NCBI RefSeq assembly: GCF_011074885.1
Contig: NC_054686.1
Location: 496,001 to 560,000 of the forward strand
Source of the DNA: Brettanomyces bruxellensis
Lineage: Eukaryota; Ascomycota; Pichiomycetes; Pichiales; Pichiaceae
Reading direction: 5' to 3'
DNA: 64,000 nucleotides
Part shown: in pieces, positions 9,659 through 19,508 of the stretch
Numbering within the stretch: the stretch's first letter is position 1
How the letters are laid out: the number at the start of each line of letters is the position of its first letter
Position numbers and translations under genes: made by a program
The notes under the pieces: model-generated
The model's database searches: none
What the model saw: the letters and a program-made list of their open reading frames with translations, nothing else
Told to the model about the DNA's origin: nothing

Positions 9659-10012
9659 TTCTATTTTGGCTGGAGCATTAAACCGAAACATGTTGTCATC
9701 TTTACTAGTATATATTGATAAACTCGACCATTTTTCTCCTTTTTGAGATAATTTATGTTATCAATTCGTAGTAACCAGTAGATAGTGAAGTTATTAAATC
9801 CTTGCACGTATGAATATTCCAATTGAATAATAGTTAACTATGTTCGCTTCTCAGGCCCAACCATGTCCAAAAAAAAAAAAATAATAATAATAATTTATAA
9901 TAAGGAAAGAACTGAACACCTGCCATTTTATACGCAAGAACCTGGATAGAACACAATACTTGAAATTAAATCCACACTAAACTCCCTTGTAGAATTTACC
10001 CTCTTTAATAGA
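9659..10012 (+). other. Intergenic region, STN1 to COG3
   Basis: 354 bases. An A13 tract at 9869-9881 runs directly into a (TAA)n repeat to about 9895, a likely nucleosome-poor promoter element for COG3. Nothing else recognised. Confidence 0.5.
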
Positions 10013-12511
10013 ATGATTAGCCGGAGGCGAAGATCAAGTATTCATGAGCAGTTTTTAGGCCATAGAAGGAGAAGGGGCTCAACTGTTGAATCAATTGCGA
10101 CTAATGTTCCGACAATTGAAATTGTGGGAAATGCTAATGCACATTTAGGATATAGAAGGAACAGATCAAACTCAATGAGCATATTAGAAACCAAAATGAA
10201 GTTAAACAATGAAACTTTTGAACATGATGGGCTTATGCTATATCCATTTTCCAAACTGGAACGAGATGAACTTTGGCTTAAAGAGACAGAAACATTGGAA
10301 AGTGATCTCAGCATTGACGTTACAGATGAGATTAGCTTAGAGAATTTCCAATTACAAGATGTTTCGAATTTTCAAAGGTATTTGAAATTTATTTTGCATG
10401 AGAATACATATTTTGAGAATGAGGTTGATGAGATCGCAGAAAGCCTCGATGAGCTGTTAACAATTAATGATCAGGTGGGGAAACAAACTGGAGATTTCAA
10501 AGGAAAATCAGATTCACTAGTTTCTGATCTTGAAATACTTTCGAATTTACAGAAGAAGCTCTCCGAGAAGCTTCAATACTTTGAATCACTGGATGATATT
10601 GTACAAACATTGAATACCTCAAGTTCTGGATCAATTGTACTTCAACAGGATTTCAGGAAAACTATTTTAGTTTCCTTGGATCAATCGATAAAGTTTGTGA
10701 ATGACCCTAATAACAGTAAATTTAAGGAAATCGATCTTTACAAATTGAGATTCAAGCAATGCATGATAAGGGCATTAACCCTTCTACGAAACTATATTAA
10801 TTCCCATATAAGGCGGACACAGCAGTTAATTGAGCAAAAGGTCAAAGCACAAGGAAATACTGCTGATACTAATTCATCAACGTCGTCAAAAATTATGATT
10901 GATGCATTAATATACAAGGAATTTATAGAGTCATTAGTCCCTATATCTGATCTATTTAAGGAGCTATATAAACGTGGTTTTGTTGATTCTGATGATTCCA
11001 ACGAGTACTTTGGCTTATTGAATGATTGTTATAACCAGTATTTTTCATCTCGAAACAGACTTCTTTCATACGTGCCAATTAAGTACGATGAAATCATAAA
11101 TAAATGCAATCATACCAACCAGGCTGTCCAGTCTTGCTTGACACGCTTCAATAAAATGCTGCAGCAGGAAAGTCGGGTTTTTCACAAGTTGTTTTACCTT
11201 TCACCATCTGAATTAGTTCCTCCTCTTGATAATACTACAAACGCCATGGCAATGAACAAATTCTTTCAAGGGCTGATGGATCCTCTTTATGAAACAATCC
11301 GCAAACGGTTATTGTCGGAGACTAATATTGGAGAGCTTTGCGAGATAATCAGTATTTTAGAAAGCTTCTTTGAACAGGATGATACCGCCATAGAGAGATC
11401 CGTTACGATGTCAGGCACGGATGATTTTGAAAGTGGAAATGATATCGATTATGAGAATTTACTTAGACAACTGTTTGAGGATGTTCAATCACGTCTTGTC
11501 TTTAGGATTCGGCGCTACATAGATGGAAATGTGGTTAATTACAAACGTACGGGAAAGGAAATGGCAATTGGCTTTAGAAGAAAAAATTCCCATTCTCAAG
11601 GCATGGATTCAGAGTTAGATATAAGTGCTAAGGGTAACTTATCCGATGGGAGTATAATAACAACGAACTCGGAATTTCCTGTCGATACTTCGTTGATTTA
11701 CCCGCCTGTTGTGAAGTCGGTCAAACTTCTCAGTAAAATATATCAACTTGTGAGTCAGAATGTCTTTAACACCCTTGCGAACTCGATTGTTCATTTAGCG
11801 ATTGAATCGTTGAGAAATGCGTTTGATGGTGATATTTCTCTAGATTCAAAGCTTTACGAGATCCGAAACATGATGTTTCTGAAAGACTACATTTCCACCT
11901 TTGAAGTGGACGGTTCTACGAAGGAAATCGCATTGGACTTTAGTGGATTGAGAAAGCTGTATCATAGAATAACTGGTAGAAAAGATAACAGGACTGACAG
12001 GAGCATTTTGAGTTCGGCTGAAAGTAATAATCCGTTCTTTGCTGCAATGCCTCGAGTGGTCACTACATATTTCAATTGCAAAGTAGAAATTCAGGAGAAT
12101 CTAAAAGATGTGATTCGGAAATTTATTGACATTGTGAAACAGGTATTCGTTCAGCCTTTATCTGACTATTCAGAGAAAACAGATTTGGCAACAACAACGA
12201 GCACTTTTATGTCAGTGTTAGAATCAGAGCTTCCTAGGTTAGGACCTCAGATAAACAACTATATTTCCGACCAACAGACCACATATGCTCTTATCGATGG
12301 GGTGCAGGGTGAAGTTATTAATGCTTATGAGGCTTTCTATAAAAAAGCATGCGACTTGAATAAAGACAGCGAGCAGTTAAAAATTCTTCCAAGTGAGGAA
12401 GACGTGATTTCAACATGGGGGTCCATTATCGGAGAGATGATGAATAAGATGGATATAGAGAGATCTGAGGTTGGGTCGCGACCAGATGGCTCTGTTGCAG
12501 GTTCAACATAG
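10013..12511 (+). CDS. COG3: COG3 (Sec34), conserved oligomeric Golgi complex subunit
   Basis: Cog3 is a lobe A subunit of the COG tether, which captures recycling vesicles at the Golgi. The 832-residue protein has the Sec34-like domain in its N-terminal half: a helical, coiled-coil region around residues 110-200 (FQRYLKFILHENTYFENEVD, then repeated Glu/Lys/Leu heptads with a KKLSEKLQYFESLDDIV block), then long alpha-helical rods. It starts at ATG 10013 with an Arg/Ser-rich N-terminus (ISRRRRSSIHEQ) that may be phosphorylated. It is convergent with TFB5, with only 71 bases between stops. Low-complexity acidic and Ser inserts near residues 465-480 and 525-555 are likely loops. Confidence 0.87.
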   Translation: MISRRRRSSIHEQFLGHRRRRGSTVESIATNVPTIEIVGNANAHLGYRRNRSNSMSILETKMKLNNETFEHDGLMLYPFSKLERDELWLKETETLESDLSIDVTDEISLENFQLQDVSNFQRYLKFILHENTYFENEVDEIAESLDELLTINDQVGKQTGDFKGKSDSLVSDLEILSNLQKKLSEKLQYFESLDDIVQTLNTSSSGSIVLQQDFRKTILVSLDQSIKFVNDPNNSKFKEIDLYKLRFKQCMIRALTLLRNYINSHIRRTQQLIEQKVKAQGNTADTNSSTSSKIMIDALIYKEFIESLVPISDLFKELYKRGFVDSDDSNEYFGLLNDCYNQYFSSRNRLLSYVPIKYDEIINKCNHTNQAVQSCLTRFNKMLQQESRVFHKLFYLSPSELVPPLDNTTNAMAMNKFFQGLMDPLYETIRKRLLSETNIGELCEIISILESFFEQDDTAIERSVTMSGTDDFESGNDIDYENLLRQLFEDVQSRLVFRIRRYIDGNVVNYKRTGKEMAIGFRRKNSHSQGMDSELDISAKGNLSDGSIITTNSEFPVDTSLIYPPVVKSVKLLSKIYQLVSQNVFNTLANSIVHLAIESLRNAFDGDISLDSKLYEIRNMMFLKDYISTFEVDGSTKEIALDFSGLRKLYHRITGRKDNRTDRSILSSAESNNPFFAAMPRVVTTYFNCKVEIQENLKDVIRKFIDIVKQVFVQPLSDYSEKTDLATTTSTFMSVLESELPRLGPQINNYISDQQTTYALIDGVQGEVINAYEAFYKKACDLNKDSEQLKILPSEEDVISTWGSIIGEMMNKMDIERSEVGSRPDGSVAGST

Positions 12512-12582
12512 AAACCTTTATTGAGCCGTTTAATCGTCATCTTTCTCCAAATCAAATTGTATACTAATAATAATGTAAAAGC

Positions 12583-12801
12583 CTATGAAACCTGTACCTC
12601 GTCGTCAGGATTGTACATGTTCTTCGACAATAAAATGTTTAATTCCCTCTTTATGAATGGAATCTTTGCCGGATCGACAAGAAGATGAGTGTCGTCAAGT
12701 TCTTCAATCACAATATCCTTGTATTCTGCATCAATATTCACAATTAGCGCCTTTATAGAAGGGTCACACTGAACCAAGCTCCCTTTAATTGCTCTAGCCA
12801 T
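12583..12801 (-). CDS. TFB5: TFB5, TFIIH subunit (p8/TTDA)
   Basis: A 72-residue TFIIH core subunit that pairs with Tfb2 and stimulates the Ssl2/XPB ATPase in nucleotide excision repair and transcription. Near-diagnostic matches are MARAIKGSLVQCDPSIKALI at the N-terminus, IVIEELDDTHLLVDPAKI in the middle and LLSKNMYNPDDE at the end, over the full family length. The start is the ATG at 12801, giving MARA as in orthologues; the seven codons open upstream lack an ATG. It is divergent from VPS41, with an A16 tract at 12905-12920 in the shared promoter. TFB5-VPS41 divergence is also, as remembered, the arrangement in S. cerevisiae. Confidence 0.96.
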   Translation of the reverse strand: MARAIKGSLVQCDPSIKALIVNIDAEYKDIVIEELDDTHLLVDPAKIPFIKRELNILLSKNMYNPDDEVQVS

Positions 12802-13068
12802 GTCTGTTATATATGTAATCAAAGTGCACTCTATATGTAAGTTAAAGAGTTGCTGCGTGGTCGTTTTATCTGGATGAACGTAATTATGCTATGTTTCAAT
12901 GTTCAAAAAAAAAAAAAAAAGCGATTAGATATAATAACATCCATACATTTGGCAGGCATTCATGTATCTATAAACATTCAATCAAAAGACGTATACCAGT
13001 TGATAATAACACTGTAAGGAGGTAAATTTCGGGTAATTAACTTAATCTTGGCACAGGAGTGTGCAGAC

Positions 13069-16000
13069 ATGATCACGAACAGTAATGAAAAAATTGATGG
13101 TGATCGAATTGATGAAGACAAGAAAACTACGACAGATACAAGGAGTAACGTTTCTACGAAGAGCCTGATACCCACTTCGGATGACCAAATTTCAAAGCAC
13201 CACACTGAGAGTATGTCAATTGAAAATAATAATCAAGTGGAATCGCAAGGTTTGGAGTTTGATGATACATCTGAAGAGACAGTAGAAACTGAAACTACAG
13301 CATCAGATGAGGATGAGGAAGAGGATGATGATAATAGTAATGATGATAGTGAGGATGATGACAGTGATGATGACGAGGACGAGGATGAGCCACCAAGGCT
13401 GAAATATACTAGAGTTTCAGATCTACCCTCGCGTTTATTTGATAAAGACCCTGTATCAGCATGCTGTTTCAATACGAATGCGTTCATCTTTGCGACACAT
13501 TCCGGGATCATCCATTTATGCCAGCCCGATTTCACACCAATCAGAACATTTAAAGTACACATGGCGTCTATTCTTTCATTAGACTGCGATGGTGAATATT
13601 TTGCGTCTGGTTCAATGGACGGATCTGTAGTTATTGGCTCAATTCAGAATGCGGATGATATGACACGGTTTGACTTTAAAAGACCAATATACGCAGTGGC
13701 ACTTGATAAAAAATACAAATCATCGGGATCATTTTACACGGGTGGAACTGGGGGACAGCTAATACGCCATCACAGGGGTTGGCTAGGACAAAGGGAAGAC
13801 ACTGTATTGAGCAAAGATCAGAGTGGTCCAATTACCCTTATCAAAATATTTAATGGGCTCATCCTTTGGACGAATGATAGTGGTATACATATTATTCATG
13901 CAGGATCCAAATCTATGGCCTTGGATGTGCCTATACCGCCAGATTTTCCTAATCCGGCCGTTTACTGGCCCAGAATTCACATTATTGATAAAAGCCATGC
14001 TTTGCTCGCGTGGTATAATTACATTTGGCAGTTTAAGGTGACACCAGAAATCAGAAGCCAGGCTTCAAAGATTCTGTCATCGGCGGCCTCAAGTTTTATA
14101 ACCACGTCCTTGGAAGCCAGTATAGAGATTGAATGGGAAAAGGCTTTGGATGACATACAGGTAGCAGGCATAGCAGAAGCAGGTGGTGATTTAATGGTGT
14201 TGAACTACGTACCACCTGAAGAAAGCGACAGCTCCCAAAGCTCGAAAAGAAAGCTTGTTGGCCAACCTTCTGAGTTGGCTTTACTACAAAGTTATTCTCT
14301 TGAAGAAATATCCGTGGATGTTGTGGCTATGCACAACTACCAGACTCTTGGTTTCAACGATTATCATATTTATGAGTATGCACCCGCTGCAAAAGATCCG
14401 TATTGGTTCCTCGTCTCGGCAAATGATGCAATTATGGTGCAAGAATGCACCGTCCAGGATCAACTAAAATGGTATTATATGAAGGGGAGATATTTGGAGG
14501 CATGGAAAGTGGGGTCAAGACTTCTCAATCAAGAGGAATTGTTAGATATTGGTTTGAAACAGGCCAATAAATTTGCTTCCGAGGATGACTGGGAGTCAGC
14601 GGCCTCGTTTCTTTCTAAAATTCTTAAACTTAACCCTGAACATGATTCGCAATCATATATTGACCGGATTTATCAGGAATGGAATAACTGGATTGATTTA
14701 TTTTTCAAAAGCATGCACATTGGGTTACTTGTGGATGAAATACCATGTAGCCATGATTCTCAAATAAACCAGCAAATTTATGATGATATATTAAGTTATT
14801 ACCTTGAACAGGAAGATTATCAAAAGTTGTCCGATATTGTTTCGAAATGGGATGAGAATCTTTTTGATAGAGAGAAACTTGTCAAACTAATTGCTGAGAA
14901 GCTTAAGCAGTACGATGAAGAGCATCCATTAACATCAATAAAGTCGAATAGTACACCGAAGGATGACAAAATAGTACCTTTGAGGAGAATGTACGTTGAT
15001 TTACTTTTGAAACTTGATGAGATACAGCCATGCATTCCACAGTTAATTCGTCTACAAGACAAAGATGTCCTAATTTTTGCGAATGATCACCATATATTAG
15101 AACAGAATATTGCAATGCTACCCGATATTTTCTCATCCCTTGTTGGAAATCAAGAAGTTAACGGGAAAAATGTTTCAGATATAAGGAATATTATAGAACA
15201 GGATATCACAATATTGGTTGAGAACAGGCATGAAATTGTTCCCAGTAGAGTGATAGACGTGTTTTCCAAAGCTGATATGGAATATGTGAACTATTTATAC
15301 CTCGAATCCCTTGGAAGAGAGGATAAATTACTGATCAAAGGCTTTGAAGACAAAATTGTCGAGCTATATGCAATCTATAACAAAGGACTCCTTTTAGACT
15401 TTTTGACAAGACATGAAAATTATTCAATTGAACAGGCCATCTTTGTTTGTGAGAAATATCACTGTATAAGAGGCTGGGCATACTTATTGAACAAGGCTGG
15501 GGAGAAAAAGAAGGCATTAACATTAATCATCGACGAGCTGGATGATCCAGAGACAGCAATTCAGTTTGCAGAGTCAGCAGATGATAAAGAGCTTTGGGAT
15601 TTTCTCCTTGATTACTCGATGAATAAGCCGGATTTCATCACTGCGCTTCTTGATACAGTTGGTGAGCTCACGGATCCAATTCCTGTTGTCAGCAGGATTA
15701 CTGAAGGTGTTGAAATTAGAGGACTAAAGCACTCACTTGTTAATATTCTTAAGGACGTATCTACTGACGAGATGATATATCAGTTGATTCTAAAGATAAT
15801 CACAAGCGAAGCATCCTCAGTTTTGAGTCAGAGTTTAAGCTTAAGATTGGAAGGTCATACCTATCCGCAATTAGGTAGTCATACTAAATTTCATGGTGAG
15901 GCACTAATTCAACTTCCAGAGTGTGCGAACACGCAAGAGCTAATTCAGGAGAGTGAAATAGTGGGAAAAGACGATATAAATGTACAAAAGTCGGAAAGTG

Positions 16001-16074
16001 TTCCGTCAAAGATACAGCATGCCAAATACATTAGCCAATTTTTAGTGCGATTCATGAAGCAAAGGAATGAATGA
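13069..16074 (+). CDS. VPS41: VPS41, HOPS complex subunit
   Basis: Vps41 is a HOPS subunit that links Ypt7 and AP-3 vesicles to the vacuole. The protein is 1001 residues from ATG 13069 (the frame is open seven codons upstream without ATG). Residues about 1-115 are disordered, with a long Asp/Glu tract. After it comes the conserved start of the beta-propeller (PRLKYTRVSDLPSRLF), WD-like blades with YFASGSMDGSVVIGS, and an IIHLCQPDFTPIRTFKVH strand. The C-terminal half is helical with the clathrin-heavy-chain-repeat region (LYAIYNKGLLLDFLTRHENY, CEKYHCIRGWAYLLNKAGEKKKAL). No C-terminal RING is visible, as in yeast Vps41. Acidic N-termini in Vps41 are known AP-3 docking regions. Confidence 0.93.
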   Translation: MITNSNEKIDGDRIDEDKKTTTDTRSNVSTKSLIPTSDDQISKHHTESMSIENNNQVESQGLEFDDTSEETVETETTASDEDEEEDDDNSNDDSEDDDSDDDEDEDEPPRLKYTRVSDLPSRLFDKDPVSACCFNTNAFIFATHSGIIHLCQPDFTPIRTFKVHMASILSLDCDGEYFASGSMDGSVVIGSIQNADDMTRFDFKRPIYAVALDKKYKSSGSFYTGGTGGQLIRHHRGWLGQREDTVLSKDQSGPITLIKIFNGLILWTNDSGIHIIHAGSKSMALDVPIPPDFPNPAVYWPRIHIIDKSHALLAWYNYIWQFKVTPEIRSQASKILSSAASSFITTSLEASIEIEWEKALDDIQVAGIAEAGGDLMVLNYVPPEESDSSQSSKRKLVGQPSELALLQSYSLEEISVDVVAMHNYQTLGFNDYHIYEYAPAAKDPYWFLVSANDAIMVQECTVQDQLKWYYMKGRYLEAWKVGSRLLNQEELLDIGLKQANKFASEDDWESAASFLSKILKLNPEHDSQSYIDRIYQEWNNWIDLFFKSMHIGLLVDEIPCSHDSQINQQIYDDILSYYLEQEDYQKLSDIVSKWDENLFDREKLVKLIAEKLKQYDEEHPLTSIKSNSTPKDDKIVPLRRMYVDLLLKLDEIQPCIPQLIRLQDKDVLIFANDHHILEQNIAMLPDIFSSLVGNQEVNGKNVSDIRNIIEQDITILVENRHEIVPSRVIDVFSKADMEYVNYLYLESLGREDKLLIKGFEDKIVELYAIYNKGLLLDFLTRHENYSIEQAIFVCEKYHCIRGWAYLLNKAGEKKKALTLIIDELDDPETAIQFAESADDKELWDFLLDYSMNKPDFITALLDTVGELTDPIPVVSRITEGVEIRGLKHSLVNILKDVSTDEMIYQLILKIITSEASSVLSQSLSLRLEGHTYPQLGSHTKFHGEALIQLPECANTQELIQESEIVGKDDINVQKSESVPSKIQHAKYISQFLVRFMKQRNE

Positions 16075-16236
16075 TGCATGGCTTCCAAACCAGCTTTTGT
16101 TTTATTTATTTACTTTTTTTTGTGCCTGAATGAGAAAAGATATACACACTTGGGCGAATTCAATCACTTCTCTATATTTTGGAGTCCGATCCAATTGAAA
16201 GTCGCTGTAGATGACATGATAAAGAGCACACAGCAT

Positions 16237-16951
16237 TCACTGTCTGTTAAAAAAGCCTTTGAATGGATTCATTCTGTCGAAGACGTTACCGGTAACCGAT
16301 CCGAAAACGTCTGTAGCAAAACTGTTGGCTTTTCCAAATTTATCGCATTTTGTGTAAGCCATGGTGTTCGAAGCCGTAAGAACAATACCAATACCAACCA
16401 AGATCAAGGATAAAAATTGAAGCTTTAACAAGGCCATGATTCCAAAGAGTATCCACACAATAGGGCAGATGTACATCAAGAACCAAAACACCTTTGAATC
16501 AATTGGATTTATATGCCTTGATGGATCTGCTGTCTCAAAGACAAGAACAGACTTGCCGATGTCATTTGTTTCGTTCCACCATCTGAGACCGACTAATAAT
16601 CTGCCAGCAATATTCTTCACATTCCAGAAATCCGCCGATAGTAATAAAATAACAACTATGAAGAAAAGAATGTAATTTGAAGTAAACCAAAGCCCAAAAA
16701 GATATATAATCAGCGGAGACAATCTCAAAATCAAGTAGAATAGGAGAGCGATTGGATGCGCAGATTCAAGCAATCTTCTGTATAATGATTGCGGAAGAGA
16801 CTCCTGCTGTTGATTTGAGGTTGTGTTTCCTGTCTGCTCTTCACCCGGGGTTGGTGGCTGAACATCCGGCTGAATAATTGTATCAGACTATACAATCAGA
16901 GTTAGTACAATGTGAAACGAGATATGATCCAAAAAAATGAATACTTACCAT
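16237..16951 (-). CDS. TVP23: TVP23, Golgi membrane protein (spliced, two exons)
   Basis: Tvp23 is a late-Golgi/TGN multi-span protein found with Tlg2 vesicles. Coding exons are 16949..16951 (the ATG alone) and 16237..16887, joined across a 61-base intron, giving 217 residues. Exon 2 supplies a Pro/Gln-rich cytosolic N-terminus (SDTIIQPDVQPPTPGEEQ) and then the family core: AHPIALLFYLILRLSPLIIY, FWNVKNIAGRLLVGLRWWNE and a TKCDKFGKANSFATDVFGS tail, with about four membrane helices. Without splicing the open frame in exon 2 has no suitable ATG at its start, which supports the intron. It is convergent with VPS41. Confidence 0.93.
16888..16948 (-). other. Spliceosomal intron in TVP23
   Basis: Read on the minus strand the intron starts GTAAGTAT directly after the ATG, has a perfect TACTAAC branch site (16901-16907, plus-strand GTTAGTA) and ends in TAG at 16888-16890, about 13 bases past the branch motif. 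It is phase 0 and 61 bases long. Confidence 0.93.
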
Positions 16952-17532
16952 TTTTGCAAATGTTTATAAGAAGAAATCAAGAATTATGCTAATTGACTGT
17001 ACTTGTCAGTAGATGCAGTTCAAATAATTGATCAGTTCGTTTGACTTTCGTCCTAAGCAGACACGTTCGAATATAAATTAACACAGCCATACGATCAACA
17101 ACGAAAAAAAGTAATGAAATAAGAAGAATTATGTGACAAAATTGACGCGCCGATCGTATACCAGATCTTATTACAACAAAAAGCATGTGAACAAAAAAAA
17201 AGCATTAGAACGTCGATATACACAAATCGTACATCATCGACTCTACAGAATATCCAAGTTAAACACCGTATTATATTATTATGGAAAACCGAAATCATAT
17301 TTTTAATTAAATAGAAAAAGAATATAAAGCGAAGGAGAAAACGTTATAGGATGGCAATTGTAATTGGAACAGCACTTGGCTCGAGACCTAAAATACTATG
17401 CCATATCCCGGAAAAATGCACAGCATTTTTCTCGCAACTTTTCTTCCCCAGAAAGTATGAACCGCGACATAGCTAAAAAAAGCTAAAAAATTTCATCAAC
17501 CCCAGAATTATAAAACCGCCTCATTCATTCAT
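16952..17532. other. Intergenic region upstream of TVP23
   Basis: 581 bases. It contains a single TCGTATA at 17154-17160 next to a GACGCGCCGATCG stretch, about 200 bases upstream of the TVP23 ATG, and an AT-rich part near 17270-17330. A four-unit ATTC repeat lies at 17521-17535 at the edge of the small frame that follows. Confidence 0.5.
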
Positions 17533-17703
17533 TCATGCTCTGATATGAGAAGCTGCGGCCTTCGCCACACTTGAAGAACATGGGGAGACGTTTGGAATAA
17601 CGAATGGTCTTCTTTCCACTGAAGACAACACTAGGTACTTGATGTGAGGCTTTGCAGCAGCGGCCAGTTTTGCTTGTATTCCTTGTTTCAATGCGTAAGC
17701 CAT
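17533..17703 (-). CDS. Small hypothetical protein, 56 residues
   Basis: A small frame from an ATG in good yeast context (AAAA before ATGGC). The peptide (MAYALKQGIQAKLAAAAKPH..., ending AAASHIRA) is Ala-rich, basic and could form an amphipathic helix with a hydrophobic KYLVL segment, recalling small mitochondrial subunits or presequences. I do not recognise it. The frame continues upstream of the ATG for about 55 codons without another ATG and with ordinary-looking sequence, so a spliced first exon is possible. It lies alone between TVP23 and GCD6. Confidence 0.35.
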   Translation of the reverse strand: MAYALKQGIQAKLAAAAKPHIKYLVLSSVERRPFVIPNVSPCSSSVAKAAASHIRA

Positions 17704-17975
17704 TTTTAATGTATGTAGAATGTTTTCAGCGATAGATATGTGTGTCTTCGAAGTGACTTTTATCTGTTGGTTATTGAAGTGAAATATTTCATACCAATAG
17801 AAAATAGATGAAGATACGGGGGAAACGATGTGGTATTTATAATAACTACAAATTAACTTGAATGACACCTGCTTCTAAGAATATTTCAATGAATAACCTG
17901 AAGATGAATTAAACGATCAATGCATGATAATAGAAAATACCCGGGCATATATTATGACTAACTATAGTCAGGCGC

Positions 17976-17996
17976 AAAAAAAAAAAAAAAAAAAAA
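17976..17996. repeat. Poly(dA) tract, 21 A
   Basis: Twenty-one consecutive A on the plus strand, read directly. Tracts of this kind exclude nucleosomes in yeast promoters. Confidence 0.9.
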
Positions 17997-18751
17997 CGTC
18001 ACGAACTGCGCATGCTGGCGATCACGATTTTTCATCGATTTCAAAGTTTTCTCTGTGTAGAAAATGCCGCCATAAGCGGGGCGGGGGTTGGAACAAAAAG
18101 TGGCGGCTAAGGTTAATTTCGGGTCGAAGAACGTGCTAGAAACAGTGAGCCTTGTATCCATACTTTTTACTTTATATATAACAACAAGTAGCAAACTTCA
18201 GCCGATAAAAAGGGATGCAATACACACCTAAAGCTATTCAATTACTAATTTTTCATTCTGAAAGTTGCGTACTTCAACTTGTTATTCCCGAAAAAAGATG
18301 GGAGTGAAAAAAAATTGAGAAAAAAAAGGCATTAAACTCAATGATCCCGGATAGTACGGCGGAAAAGGCCCCGGAGATTTTTTCATGACCGGGAAAAAAA
18401 AAGGGGAGTAAGGTTTGAAGGGCGGAAAAAAAATATTCTGGAATTTGTGGTATTTCTCTTTTTGGAAAAATAGATGATTCAATTACAAGTGAACCATCTT
18501 TAGAATGAAAACTCTGGGGGTTGCCGAATAATCGATGACCCTGAATCTTATGCATGATCCCCGGAGTTTAGAAATGAATGACCTTTGTCCATAATTTACT
18601 CCTCCTTTCAATCAATATGTTTGTTCCAATAAAAACATTTCAAAACCCACAAAGACATGTGCCGGCACTCTTGGGCATTACGTCATATTTCTGGATTGTG
18701 CTTAAAGTCGTAAATATGATTGTTGCCACATTTGTATATTCCCTTATTAAT

Positions 18752-18788
18752 TGATAGCCGGGAATACGGTACTAACTGATAGCCGGGA
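18752..18788. repeat. Direct repeat TGATAGCCGGGA, two copies 25 bp apart
   Basis: Exact 12-base copies start at 18752 and 18777. Each contains CCGG. They are candidate binding sites for a zinc-cluster regulator; the factor is unknown. Confidence 0.75.
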
Positions 18789-18897
18789 TTTACTATCGAA
18801 AGATAAACCACAAAAAGATAAGATGGGCTTTTGTGCTATCGGCCTTCTAATAATGGAGCATCAAAGAAATAAAGCCACGAGGATCGTGGTATATAAT

Positions 18898-18923
18898 ACC
18901 GGATAATAATACCGGATAATAAT
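18898..18923. repeat. Tandem 13-bp repeat ACCGGATAATAAT, two copies
   Basis: Two exact adjacent copies directly after a TATATAAT stretch at 18891-18897. This adds two further CCGG sites to the cluster. Confidence 0.8.
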
Positions 18924-19508
18924 ACTTGCTGATCAATTGGGTCATCACTTACACACAAGCTTTTATTAGACGGTAGTTTTTATGTATAAGTTCGATTAGG
19001 AATGATGAGCTAGTTTTCGTAGTTTGCATTTTTTTAATATATCCTGTACTTTAAAAATATAATTATTAAAAAGATAGATACATATATTTTGTAATGGCTT
19101 AAAAACAAGTTTATTCAAAATTCCGCAGATCAACTATATTCAGACATTTTATAAATTTCCTATTATCTGTTTTATATAACTATTTATGTTAGATAAGATA
19201 AAGAACCTTAGAAAAAGAAGATATTGCTTATGACAGAATGTTTGCAAGATGACCAATATAGAACACAAGCGATCAGTAACATAAATACTAACTAAAATGC
19301 AGACATAGATGGAGGTAAATAGACTCGACGATTTTCAATATATTTGGAGCATCCTTACATTATAAGATTTTTACCGGCCATTTGAGCTACGAAAATTTCA
19401 GAGTTTCTCCAAAGTCCAATCATAAATTTATTCTTGAAGATAATCATCAATAACACGTCTCATTTCAGACAATAAGTCGATCAAATTGTGTTCTTACCAT
19501 ATTGAAAC

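Larger units (their letters stand above)
17704..19508. other. Long intergenic region upstream of GCD6
   Basis: 1.8 kb without a supportable gene, unlike any other gap here. It holds a 21-A tract (17976-17996), GC-richer patches near 18060-18120, nine CCGG sites between 18347 and 18915, two short direct repeats, TATA-like sequence near 18891, and orphan TACTAAC motifs at 18770 and 19286. Length and structure suggest a complex promoter or an unannotated non-coding transcript. Confidence 0.6.

Noticed and set aside
16078..16413. Plus-strand frame directly after VPS41
   Set aside because: It runs antisense through the 3' end of TVP23 and has no family signal.
18991..19015. C-box-like ATGATGA as a C/D snoRNA
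   Set aside because: No D box (CTGA) at a fitting distance and no terminal stem.
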